From the NCBI GenBank assembly GCA_003557585.1, contig PWOE01000079.1, positions 1 to 17,855 of the forward strand: 17,855 nt of DNA, read 5' to 3'. The notes under the pieces are model-generated. The model saw nothing but the letters and a program-made list of their open reading frames with translations. It ran no database searches and was not told the DNA's origin. Source of the DNA: Candidatus Nealsoniibacteriota bacterium. Lineage in GTDB: Bacteria > Patescibacteriota > Minisyncoccia > Minisyncoccales > CSSED10-335. Positions 9,201 to 14,766 of the stretch are shown here, piece by piece (positions within the stretch are counted from its first letter, which is position 1; every line of letters starts with the position of its first letter). The position numbers and the translations under genes are program-made.

Positions 9201-11031
9201 CTCCCCTTACAGGGTTGGCGAGGTCAAGGGTCTATATGTTCACGAATACGCCAAAAAATTCCTGGACGAATTGTTTTACGAACTCCACCCCAGCAGGAGC
9301 GGCTACCTTGGTGGTTTAGTAGACAAGGTTGCTACCCTCTATAAAATGGGGCAGTTTTTATCACCGTGGATTATAGCGTGGTATAACTGGCAACAACACT
9401 TGGCGGCGGGGTTATCACAAGACCCCCGATATTACAGAAACTTCCCGGGAGCATTAAGAACTCTATTAAACTGGGGTTCAGACAATAAGGTGTGGGATAG
9501 GGCTTTACGAGTAAGTATAAAGAGGGGTGTTTTCTCTAAACCTCCCGTGGCAGAACACATAGAACTTACTGACGCAAAGAAAAATGTTATTCGTTCACTG
9601 AAAAATGACAAGGGGGTTATAAGTAGAACAAACAAACTTGTAAACAGATATTTGCATTTTGATTTGGCACCGAAAGACTTCGTAACTACCATTGCATGGA
9701 TTCATTACATACAGGCGAACCTAACTTTCGGGACGGTTGACCCTGTGATGAGACTGACTGCCTTTAAGACGGCGTTGGACCAAGGGTTTTCAGAGGACAC
9801 GGCGGCAGAAATGGTTACTAATTTCTCAGGGGCTTACGGAAACATCTCGTCCAAATTTAGGAAGTGGGGACATAAACTACTGTGGGTTTTCATGCTTAAA
9901 CCTTTGATGATACGACAGGGTTCCAGGGTTTTAGTCGATGTGCTGGACGGAGTCTTGGGCTCGGCAACTGGCGGAGCCTTTGGGTTTGGCAAGAGGTGGC
10001 AAAATGTCCCGCCTGACATAAGGAAACGCAGGATATGGCACTTGATTATGATTGCCATGAACTTGTTTGGGGTTCACAACCACCAAATCGTAAGGTTTTT
10101 ATTCAGGGACGAGGACAAATGGGAGATAGATACAGAAGTTTACGGGTATAGTTATGAAGTCCGTAGCAAAAAATTTCCGGGGGTGTCCCTGACTGTGCGA
10201 ACATTGACACCGTGGAACCACCCCCTACGCTGGGCTTTGTGGATGAAGAGACCTCAGGTCGTGATGAAGGGTCGTTGGAGAAGAAAGATAGAGAGCCTGC
10301 TAAGAAACGAGGTTAATCCTTTCTATCCCGCACTGTTTGATATATTAAATAACGCTAAACATGGGACTGGGTCTGCGATAATGACACACTCCGCTCCACC
10401 AACTGCCTCCGCAGAGAAGAAAAGGGAAGCAGCAACTAAGAATTTCTTGCAAGCTTTTCGTTGGCTCCTGACTAATCAAACAAAAATAGTGCAAGAGCTG
10501 ACTCCTGCATACTATCTGGATATGTCGCCGTCAAGATATGAGTTGCAAGACCAGACAATTAAACGGGCTCTTAATAAGTTTGAAGAAATAATGATTGCCC
10601 TTCAGGGGTATAGTTTTATAACGCCTGACTATGCAGGCATGGCTCAAAGTATGTATTCGGCGGCATATAATGAGGTTAATAGAGAGATACTCCGACAGAG
10701 AGATAAACTTTACGACGCCCGCAAACCCGAGGAAAGTGTTAGGAACTTCAATGAGTTGAGCCAGAACTTGTGGAACCTAATGGGGGTGTATCACGAACAA
10801 ATATACGACTGGACAAAAGGTGTCGTTCAGAAACCTATGATAGGAGACCCACCGCGGGTAGATAATGTTGAGCAACTGCGGTCGGACAGACGGTTGAGGG
10901 ATTTAATGGATTCATATAAACAGATAAACCCCCTTTACCCTTGGGAAGAAGAAGAAGGTATAAAGACGAGGGAAGAAAGAGAAGTTAAAAGAGAACAAAT
11001 CAGGAGAATGTTAGAGAAGGAGGGTTTCTAA
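3286..11031 (+). CDS. Giant (2581 aa) ejection-type polyvalent protein with JAMM/RadC-like protease domain
   Basis: The start follows the previous TAA immediately. The N-terminus is acidic, proline-rich and apparently disordered, with a duplicated short motif (ERDFLREIGLL at 5-15 and EREFLSSVGLL). Long charged helices follow. Residues about 720-768 form a small compact alpha/beta-looking unit (KRIFRVEGVDEEG and AETAELAQEKA). Residues about 1205-1345 form a RadC-like JAB/MPN domain. A likely catalytic Glu1233 precedes HNHPTG, and the JAMM spacing H1286-x-H1288-x7-S1296-x2-D1299 is exact. Residues about 1745-1800 are a coiled coil. Residues about 1990-2230 are tryptophan-rich, membrane-seeking helices (LSPWIIAWYNWQQHLAAG, FRKWGHKLLWVFMLKPLMI), resembling the C-terminal modules of large polyvalent proteins (LPD38-like). 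No lytic transglycosylase motif was seen. The whole protein has no cysteine. The likely role is injection into the host with the DNA, carrying the metalloprotease. The domain call for JAB is strong; the ejection role is inferred. Confidence 0.85.
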   Translation: MSNKERDFLREIGLLDSPEDVGKPDTEGVPDVGKPDISDSKSEREFLSSVGLLPEDEKERQPEPGSLFGRVAETLRRPMDRIRDVLRGEKEPIEDEEVYEKVPPGTPLPGKVEFPGDVELEPDITPKEDDPTLAKRVEGLAKKTAILPLIPAKEIYKRWVEGKEKTFLDNYEALIRSGLPEEIRNETLFDYEIKVVDEAVPEGRFVFRDRYPDERPALATLIPPVALATLDIGREIDHATDGFYSNFYELSTGRKAAFEVPHPDDPDKKIVGEVPFRRLIEEGMLAASSDIGLPPSMTAAFILATDFAPEDAQELAFRAGVILAMKVALGGIVKEVGDFASAAKTAKAEQFSLEVKSKWPDFYGELNSQVKFLKRNADKFQESPHKFYAAWKRIMEKMSAKAHDKGLEDLSKELAAKAQNPTANIPHAGKIPANVARQINIVQDPAKKLWYSTEQDPVRGYVKTKVRLDRNPLVDMVKDSSKKVGKKVEQIAAGKEPDLGPWSRKAERLANKVEKKFSAGKITKAEARRELVEIAAKWQQKLTNELPLPHEKLGVTGVPPEEFYVLGKKFQPVIEQIQQGKSSSSVGYDSFIKEVARSIARKSGKKSVLDATKAAASLEDIKLKQAQQLLNHIKKTFPKLTQEDLTTLAVSLTVPHEQTKELLETQAKMIEDGTFEDLREAWVVREKARQEATKYARSREARQTTDEKGPEEVDKEEETKRIFRVEGVDEEGAEVEWEGFAETAELAQEKAINARGLTDVSSVNVAVQTEDLVKVENTIIGSMDSLRDNEFRLFQKLDPTGGRELRYEIALPLMRGDIDLGQAQRRLRRSINQVNDYFFNFEQGNAGFLRDETLNIDHPGTYTPTGVKRKKVTKDMRKSLRGRYESAMARVSLDYRDVSRLAQFLGENLQAGGKDFNHFNLRTGKGVPLNQHRQAIHAIEESSFSVENWERAMAFLEGEVASAYTEVVRDKAAENLGRILAEKRERVGDEFGRFLDDVEKKEVEQAESTLDEMARQVEDRTKLLYPAEQARALAEMLKRKPNKELKLINAVVRTGRVRITTVHPDHVMRYIPKDEEKLMSVYFTDDSTAPMLQDIVDKTYNTTTTELKAIEEFFKARRKVQEYHMARMAFSLGKKLAKNDKTKNIRVDLEEAVHIHGISAAEAVEKNQGNILEASDIEVAAAYKDYISVSADNLKRIRDIGREFPNISFTGHQTGGSSEEIAALFQVYRKNIESVHAIYILPDGTIGGHDLISTGSGRSVALRESHYESMSEKATKLNAQEVVLLHNHPTGRVSPSAADTKSFKFINDKDQRFTKSIIINEGVFSVIKRGGVDYMDNLPLRDLENSILDAKNNVLVEYGEFTVSSESRIPLHGLLGTDDNLVNLIKNDEIFKENKAILFWINTTTNRLRGAEPIDIEQLGEPEVRDLLYSRQELDPESDLKIVLPKDFHYSMGESEEMQALKKFKSFMVQSIPEELYLAAEGETNPPYWLSDILVVDPEANEYYTIQGHPEYKGTSEIVMSYNFRNYLRTEIGKLNIKKGHNDFFMEFQEKGDIRTIDQIKESTQEYDVEWGAIPADAPVRQVNMDGIFDPDEDQVIQDQEFNEKLNNKIKFGYSDVSAGFLEKGVGGISKRLRGVLSHFFNFSEMEQIDPQFHRVMRDVFNMLGARYDLMKAIMFEIGETPKIKGMSQEEVSGLAIVAAQDPRYAVPRELEDLVLKTRYVLNTFKNWQLEKGVFKNPYPENQIEQIDTMIEELSTQLKALTQKKAKEIRREKISFLEEYRRDLQQLKYMTHLPVVRAVMESKTDKLLRMKNIEKVKAFRKKQRTFRTNMTSKYRQRVGELAPLKRRMAEYDKLNTSLNRALSQGFSQEANAIQREIDRLKSTPVEVPTLGWWLQQEYNGQPILTYEDIQWEEVLMEYGGRAIYKLGFRHLINYLRERKLIISESEMSSEDRYANKTLNDNKWQQLASITNNSPYRVGEVKGLYVHEYAKKFLDELFYELHPSRSGYLGGLVDKVATLYKMGQFLSPWIIAWYNWQQHLAAGLSQDPRYYRNFPGALRTLLNWGSDNKVWDRALRVSIKRGVFSKPPVAEHIELTDAKKNVIRSLKNDKGVISRTNKLVNRYLHFDLAPKDFVTTIAWIHYIQANLTFGTVDPVMRLTAFKTALDQGFSEDTAAEMVTNFSGAYGNISSKFRKWGHKLLWVFMLKPLMIRQGSRVLVDVLDGVLGSATGGAFGFGKRWQNVPPDIRKRRIWHLIMIAMNLFGVHNHQIVRFLFRDEDKWEIDTEVYGYSYEVRSKKFPGVSLTVRTLTPWNHPLRWALWMKRPQVVMKGRWRRKIESLLRNEVNPFYPALFDILNNAKHGTGSAIMTHSAPPTASAEKKREAATKNFLQAFRWLLTNQTKIVQELTPAYYLDMSPSRYELQDQTIKRALNKFEEIMIALQGYSFITPDYAGMAQSMYSAAYNEVNREILRQRDKLYDARKPEESVRNFNELSQNLWNLMGVYHEQIYDWTKGVVQKPMIGDPPRVDNVEQLRSDRRLRDLMDSYKQINPLYPWEEEEGIKTREEREVKREQIRRMLEKEGF
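3343..3394 (+). repeat. Two direct copies of a 19-bp sequence, 33 bp apart
   Basis: The same 19 bases occur at 3343-3361 and 3376-3394 (GATGTTGGAAAACCCGACA), encoding DVGKPD twice. They lie within a larger protein-level duplication in which ERDFLREIGLL recurs about 40 residues later as EREFLSSVGLL. The period of 33 bp keeps the reading frame. This looks like a local in-frame duplication of a short linear motif in the N-terminus of the giant protein. Confidence 0.8.
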
Positions 11032-11252
11032 TGAGGAAGTTAATTAAAAATGAAATCAAATACCTTGGCAAGATTGGCAAGGTGATTAGCTGGGAGAGGT
11101 ATTTAACCTATCAACTTTATTTTTGGTTGTGGACTCTAATGGAAAAGTTTTCCGGACAGATATATAAATACTCTAAAGCTTTGAGGGTTTATTACTACCA
11201 TAAGAGGAGTAAATACTATATTTACAGAATAGAAAACGAGGGTAAAGATTAA
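11031..11252 (+). CDS. Small basic, aromatic-rich protein
   Basis: This 73-residue protein starts at an ATG overlapping the giant gene's stop by one base (TAATG). It is strongly basic and contains many tyrosines and tryptophans, with an amphipathic or membrane-seeking helix around residues 23-40 (RYLTYQLYFWLWTLMEKFS). It has no cysteine. Its position between the ejection protein and a DUF5675-like gene could suit a membrane-active lysis accessory, but no holin family is recognised and there is no clear full transmembrane segment. Function unknown. Confidence 0.65.
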   Translation: MRKLIKNEIKYLGKIGKVISWERYLTYQLYFWLWTLMEKFSGQIYKYSKALRVYYYHKRSKYYIYRIENEGKD

Positions 11253-11746
11253 TGTTTACCGTCAAAAGGATAACGGAGTATGACGGGGTAGTATTCGGGG
11301 CTTTGCTGGACGAGGACGAGCTTTTATGTTTAACTCTTGAGGAAAAAAAGAAAGAGATACCGAAGGGAGAATACAAACTGTATTACACAATGTTTTTCAG
11401 GGGCGGGTATCACACTTTTGGCTTACAAGATGTGCTTGATAGAACAGGTATTCTTATTCATATTGGAAACACGATAGCCGACACCACGGGTTGTATAATA
11501 TTGGGTATGAAACCTTATAAGTTCGGAAGTGATAGAGGTTTGGCAGAGTCGAAAGTAGCGTTCAAAAGGTTTATGGGGAGAGCTAAAAGAAAAGAAACGG
11601 AAGAGTTATACATAAAAATAGAGGACTGTATAGAGAGGGTGGAGGAAGAAGAGAAGAAAGAACCAGAAACACCAGGACTCTTAACTTCTCTTCTTCGGAA
11701 AGCATTGACAATTTTTATTATGAGTCGTCGCCACCGCCAAGACTAA
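11252..11746 (+). CDS. DUF5675-like protein
   Basis: This 164-residue protein starts at an ATG overlapping the previous stop by one base. Its first 105 residues carry the pattern I associate with DUF5675: FGALLDEDELLCLTLEE, then EIPKGEYKLYY, then GILIHIGN (66-73), DTTGCIILG (77-85) and a conserved-looking AES (98-100). The arrangement His70-x-Gly-Asn followed by Gly80-Cys81 recalls the His and Cys of YkuD L,D-transpeptidases, but that link is only my inference. An acidic linker (EEEEKKEPE) leads to a short hydrophobic tail (LLTSLLRKALTIFI) that could associate with the membrane. Genes of this family often sit near phage lysis genes. It is the last gene of the rightward block, ending 13 bp from the convergent nuclease gene. 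Confidence 0.7.
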   Translation: MFTVKRITEYDGVVFGALLDEDELLCLTLEEKKKEIPKGEYKLYYTMFFRGGYHTFGLQDVLDRTGILIHIGNTIADTTGCIILGMKPYKFGSDRGLAESKVAFKRFMGRAKRKETEELYIKIEDCIERVEEEEKKEPETPGLLTSLLRKALTIFIMSRRHRQD

Positions 11747-11759
11747 ACATATAAAGACT

Positions 11760-12539
11760 TCATTTGCTTTTACTTTTTCCCTTAAACTTTCGACATCTAT
11801 CATAATATCCGCACCACTTCTCACTGCACCACCAGTTTGTTGGGTCCGTTCTGAAACAGCGACCTCTTTTCATTGCGTTAGTTGTGTCTATCAAGTCCTC
11901 TTTGACAATTTTTATTTCTGTCTGTGTGGCAGGCTTTCTTGCCAAAACTTGAAAATCCTCCTTAGTTTTATATCTCAGCATGACTTCCATTCTGATTTCG
12001 GTAGTGTCTGGCTTTGCCATTTGGTATAGAATTAACTGCTGGTCTTGGTGTATTATTGAGGCAGGTCTTTTTCTGCTCCCAGTCTTAAAATCCACAAGAC
12101 TTCCGTCGGTTTCCCCTAAATCTATAACACCCCGAACAGTGTATTCTCCGAAAGTCATCTCAAACTTCTGCTCTATTAAGATTGGGTCAAGCTCGAATGC
12201 TCTTTGCCTGTGGTAATATTCTAAAGCTGCGGCTCCCCTGTCCTTTGCCACGGGTTCGGGCTCCTTTTCGTCCCAGACAATCTCCCCTTCTGTGTCAACC
12301 TTCCTATCAAAACTGGCAAGAAAAGCGTCAACAACCTGTGATGACCGTAAGTTCCTACCTGTTTTTCTTTTCTCCCGCATATCTTCCTCTATCCCCTCGT
12401 GAGAGGCTCCGCCCACAATCATAGCTCCGCCAGGTGGTCTTTTCAGTCCTTTAATATACCTGTATTCCCATTGTCTCGGACATTTTCTATACATATTCAT
12501 TTGTGTATAGCTGATGTGTTTCGGTTTTTCTTCACTCAT
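11760..12539 (-). CDS. PD-(D/E)XK (RecB/Cas4-like) nuclease, probable Fe-S cluster
   Basis: This 259-residue protein has the features of phage RecB/Cas4-like exonucleases. These are an N-terminal ISYTQMNMYRKCPRQWEYRY, a GGASHEGIE segment with His47, the catalytic core GVIDLGETDG...LVDFKTG (Asp140, Asp150, Lys152), and the QLILYQ motif IV (Gln168, Tyr172). Cys20 and the C-terminal Cys238, Cys243 and Cys249 (CX4CX5C) are placed like the four ligands of the 4Fe-4S cluster in AddB/Cas4 nucleases. A basic KFKGKSKSK tail ends the protein. The start ATG has AAGGAG seven bases upstream and overlaps the preceding gene's stop by eight bases. It probably resects double-stranded DNA ends for the RecT-like protein encoded upstream in the same leftward cluster. 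Confidence 0.85.
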   Translation of the reverse strand: MSEEKPKHISYTQMNMYRKCPRQWEYRYIKGLKRPPGGAMIVGGASHEGIEEDMREKRKTGRNLRSSQVVDAFLASFDRKVDTEGEIVWDEKEPEPVAKDRGAAALEYYHRQRAFELDPILIEQKFEMTFGEYTVRGVIDLGETDGSLVDFKTGSRKRPASIIHQDQQLILYQMAKPDTTEIRMEVMLRYKTKEDFQVLARKPATQTEIKIVKEDLIDTTNAMKRGRCFRTDPTNWWCSEKWCGYYDRCRKFKGKSKSK

Positions 12540-12831
12540 TATCTTTCTCCTTCATCTGCTCTATTTCTTTCTCCAAATTTTCTAATGCTATCCTATATCC
12601 ATCTTGAAATTCATCTTCTACCGTATGGTTTTTGAGTATTCTAAACTCTTTCTTTATCTTCCCCAGCACCTCATCAAGCACCGCTTTTTCTCTTTCACAT
12701 ACAAATTCGTATAACTTCTGATAACATTTACTTGTCGGGTATATTTCATGCTCGTCAGGATTATCAAGCATATCACTTACTATTTTCCAGCCGCCCCATT
12801 CTTTACGGTCAATCGGATTAATCTTACTCAT
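12532..12831 (-). CDS. Hypothetical 99-aa protein
   Basis: This 99-residue protein begins MSKINPIDRKEWGGW, with AAAGGAGG upstream as ribosome binding site, and ends in a charged helix (LENLEKEIEQMKEKD). The middle has two cysteines (YPTSKCYQKLYEFVCERE) and long helices. No family is recognised. It overlaps the nuclease start by eight bases (ATGAGTGA), implying coupled translation. A possible accessory role in recombination or replication rests on context only. Confidence 0.72.
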   Translation of the reverse strand: MSKINPIDRKEWGGWKIVSDMLDNPDEHEIYPTSKCYQKLYEFVCEREKAVLDEVLGKIKKEFRILKNHTVEDEFQDGYRIALENLEKEIEQMKEKDNE

Positions 12832-12867
12832 AATTACTTTCCTCCTTTATCTGCTCCAGCAACTCTT

Positions 12868-12978
12868 CTAAAACTTCCTTTTAATCTTTTCGTCTTTCTC
12901 TTTTATCTCATCTCGTGTCGGTGGAGACCAAGATTTATTAGGGTTCTCTATATTTACCTTTGGATATTCTTTACTCAT
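12868..12978 (-). CDS. Small gene, apparently truncated by a one-base frameshift
   Basis: An ATG at 12978 follows a strong ribosome binding site (AAGGAGGAGAG). The frame reads MSKEYPKVNIENPNKSW and on to a TAG at 12868-12870, 36 residues in all. If one A is added to the AAAA run near 12885, the frame continues as KKEVLEELLEQIKEESNYE and ends at a TAA at 12824-12826. That gives a 51-residue protein with a coherent helix, and an 8-base overlap with the next start of the same form (ATGAGTAA) as at the 12532-12539 junction. This suggests the intact gene spans 12824-12978, with either a real mutation, a sequencing error or a recoding event. No family is recognised. Confidence 0.6.
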   Translation of the reverse strand: MSKEYPKVNIENPNKSWSPPTRDEIKEKDEKIKRKF

Positions 12979-12989
12979 CTCTCCTCCTT

Positions 12990-13304
12990 TCATTCTAAAA
13001 GCCTCCCCTTTTTATCCGTTGTCCCACTCCACAACTCTTCCTTTCCGAATTCCTTGCTGTCAGGGCAGTCCTTGCAACTCTCGTTTTCACACCCAGCCCA
13101 TTGAATCCAATCATCTGTCTCTTGAGCTATCGTTTCGTTGCGGACACCACAGAAAGGGCAGGATATGGCAATGCACTTGCCATTCTTGTCGAAATCTAAG
13201 GCGACCTCATCTCGCCGTTTCCAGTTTTTCAATTCCTGTATCTGTTCTGCGTCCCCGAACTTAAGTTTACCCCTCAGTTTTTTTGGGATTTGTTTTTTAA
13301 TCAC
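12990..13304 (-). CDS. Zinc-ribbon-like protein
   Basis: This 104-residue protein starts at a GTG (13302-13304) that overlaps the upstream small gene's stop by eight bases (GTGATTAA). The first 35 residues are basic (MIKKQIPKKLRGKLKFG, LKNWKRRDEV). Two cysteine pairs follow, CPFC (49-52) and CKDC (77-80), plus Cys44 and Cys72. The CX2C-X24-CX2C spacing is typical of a zinc ribbon. A nucleic-acid-binding or protein-docking role is a reasonable inference. No specific family is recognised. Confidence 0.72.
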   Translation of the reverse strand: MIKKQIPKKLRGKLKFGDAEQIQELKNWKRRDEVALDFDKNGKCIAISCPFCGVRNETIAQETDDWIQWAGCENESCKDCPDSKEFGKEELWSGTTDKKGRLLE

Positions 13305-13467
13305 CGTAAACCTTAAACCTTTTCCGAAGTGCTCGTAATTGCATATCGTTAAACCTACACTCGTTTTTTAACCTAAATATTTTGTTGTCCAACTCATCAT
13401 TCTGCTGTTTTAATATAATTATCTCTCGTTCCAGTCGGTTTTTTTCCTTCTTTCTATATTTGTCCAT
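13297..13467 (-). CDS. 56-aa basic coiled-coil protein
   Basis: This short gene is supported by a near-perfect ribosome binding site (AAGGAGGAAAT directly before the ATG at 13467) and by its eight-base overlap with the downstream GTG start. The product begins MDKYRKKEKNRLERE. It continues as an uninterrupted helix with heptad spacing (IIILKQQNDELDNKIFRLKN) and ends basic (LRALRKRFKVYGD). It resembles short leucine-zipper-like phage proteins. Function unknown; dimerisation is likely. Confidence 0.7.
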   Translation of the reverse strand: MDKYRKKEKNRLEREIIILKQQNDELDNKIFRLKNECRFNDMQLRALRKRFKVYGD

Positions 13468-13550
13468 ATTTCCTCCTTATTAGACCCCTCTAAACAAGAA
13501 AACCCTCCATATTTCGCCCTTCCTGTTAGTCTATCGTCAACAGAAAAGGT

Positions 13551-13589
13551 AAGGGGGAGCTGGAAACAGTTAAAAACCAACCCCCCCTT
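13551..13589 (-). terminator. Hairpin after the RecT-like gene, possible terminator or attenuator
   Basis: Downstream of the RecT stop on the minus strand, AAGGGGG (13583-13589 on + as CCCCCTT) pairs with CCCCCTT (13551-13557 on + as AAGGGGG). A further TTGG/CCAG extension forms inside across a two-base bulge. The stem is followed by TTACCTTTTCTGTT, a weak U tract. It lies in the only sizeable gap (13468-13596) of the leftward cluster and could end or attenuate transcription before the small-gene group. Confidence 0.4.
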
Positions 13590-13596
13590 TGCTTTT

Positions 13597-14766
13597 TCAG
13601 AATGGGATTTCTTTTTCCCCGTCTGTTTCCTCTTTTTCGTCCAACAATAACTCGATTGCCACTGCAACCTCAATCCAGTCTTCCTTTTTGAAGGAACTTG
13701 CCGTTTTTCCTTTGAATTTTTTCAGCCATTCTTTTACCTCGTTATCACTCCAGCCCAGAAGTTTCCTCATCTCTCGAACCTCTTCCAAAATTTCCTCGAT
13801 TGTTTTGGATTGATATTTCTGTGCCTTCTCGTTGTTGTCCTCCCACTGTTCCTGCGGTGGGGTTTCGTCCTTGACTTCTGCCACCTCAGGCTCGGTTGCC
13901 ATTGCGTTCTTCTTGTTGTGCTCATCAATTAGGTCATTCATCTGCCGAACTGCCTCTTTTGCCTGTTGCGTTGTCATTTCTGTGCATGAGGAGACACCCC
14001 AATTTTTTTTGAGCCACCGCCTATAACTCTCATCGTCTAAGTCAAGTGTTTTCTGTTTCATTTTTATTGTTGTGATATAAGACTGGTCTATTTTTTGTGC
14101 CCTCTCCTTTGCTTTATCTATTTCTTTTTTAACCTCCTCAACCTTGTCTTCGTCATCGCTCCAATGCGTGGGTCCAGACTCAGAAGATATATCTTTTTTT
14201 ATTTTCTCCTCCTGTTTGGGTGCCTCGTTGATTTCCTCTTCGGTATAGATGTTTGCCAATAGGTCAGGAAAAAGGAAACGGCAAGTCTCTGCCAGTGCCC
14301 TGTTAATCAACATCTGTTTAGGATATTTCTGCCAGTTATTTTTATATAGCAGACCTGCCCGTTTTGCGTCCGCCTTACTCCACTTGGAAGTGAAAGAGTC
14401 TCCAGTGTCGAGCCGCGTCGCCTTTACCTCTGCCAAGTCGTCGTCTGATTTTATCTCAAATTTGCCAAGTCCAGTTTTCTTTACCTGCGACACCATTAAT
14501 TGAGCAGACATTCCCACTCTCTGGTCTATCACAAAGAGACTCCTCAGAGAGAGCATGGGTGGGATTCCCATTTCCCTGCCAGTCAGCATTATCATCAGTG
14601 CCTGGTTTTCATTTTTTATATGGGATGGAAGAAACCCTGTCGATAGCATTCGTTTTGCTATTGTGTTCATAAGTTTCCATTCCTCCTGTTTTGGGGTGGG
14701 GTTCACGGTAGGTAGTGAGTTGTTTGTTCTCTGTGAGTTTCCGTTTGTCTCTGTCAGGTTCATCAT
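13597..14766 (-). CDS. RecT-like single-strand annealing protein with two C-terminal helical modules
   Basis: This 389-residue protein starts at an ATG with GAGGAGG upstream and overlaps the preceding HTH gene by four bases. Residues about 30-180 follow the RecT-family pattern: KNENQALMIMLTGREMGI, PPMLSLRSLFVID, VGMSAQLMVSQVKKTGL, then KWSKADAKRAGL, YPKQMLINRALAETCRFLFP and IYTEEE. RecT proteins anneal complementary single strands during phage recombination and partner with an exonuclease; the nuclease at 11760-12539 is the obvious partner. Residues about 228-281 resemble the GemA/Mu gp16 type module (LDLDDESYRRWLKK, ending MTTQQAKEAVRQMNDL). Residues about 324-376 look like a second divergent copy (LLGWSDNEVKEWLKK). 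Acidic linkers separate the parts. Family typical length is about 270-300, so the C-terminal extension is unusual. Confidence 0.82.
   Translation of the reverse strand: MMNLTETNGNSQRTNNSLPTVNPTPKQEEWKLMNTIAKRMLSTGFLPSHIKNENQALMIMLTGREMGIPPMLSLRSLFVIDQRVGMSAQLMVSQVKKTGLGKFEIKSDDDLAEVKATRLDTGDSFTSKWSKADAKRAGLLYKNNWQKYPKQMLINRALAETCRFLFPDLLANIYTEEEINEAPKQEEKIKKDISSESGPTHWSDDEDKVEEVKKEIDKAKERAQKIDQSYITTIKMKQKTLDLDDESYRRWLKKNWGVSSCTEMTTQQAKEAVRQMNDLIDEHNKKNAMATEPEVAEVKDETPPQEQWEDNNEKAQKYQSKTIEEILEEVREMRKLLGWSDNEVKEWLKKFKGKTASSFKKEDWIEVAVAIELLLDEKEETDGEKEIPF

Noticed and set aside
3286..11031. Lytic transglycosylase or RNA polymerase domain in the giant protein, as in T7 gp16 or the N4 virion polymerase
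   Set aside because: I could not find a transglycosylase Glu/Ser/Gly-type motif or polymerase motifs by eye. The only clear catalytic signature is JAMM.
13468..13596. Minus-strand frame between the RecT-like gene and the 56-residue gene, and a six-codon frame with ATG near 13530
   Set aside because: The longer frame overlaps RecT and the real 56-residue gene and has no ribosome binding site. The six-codon frame is too short to support.
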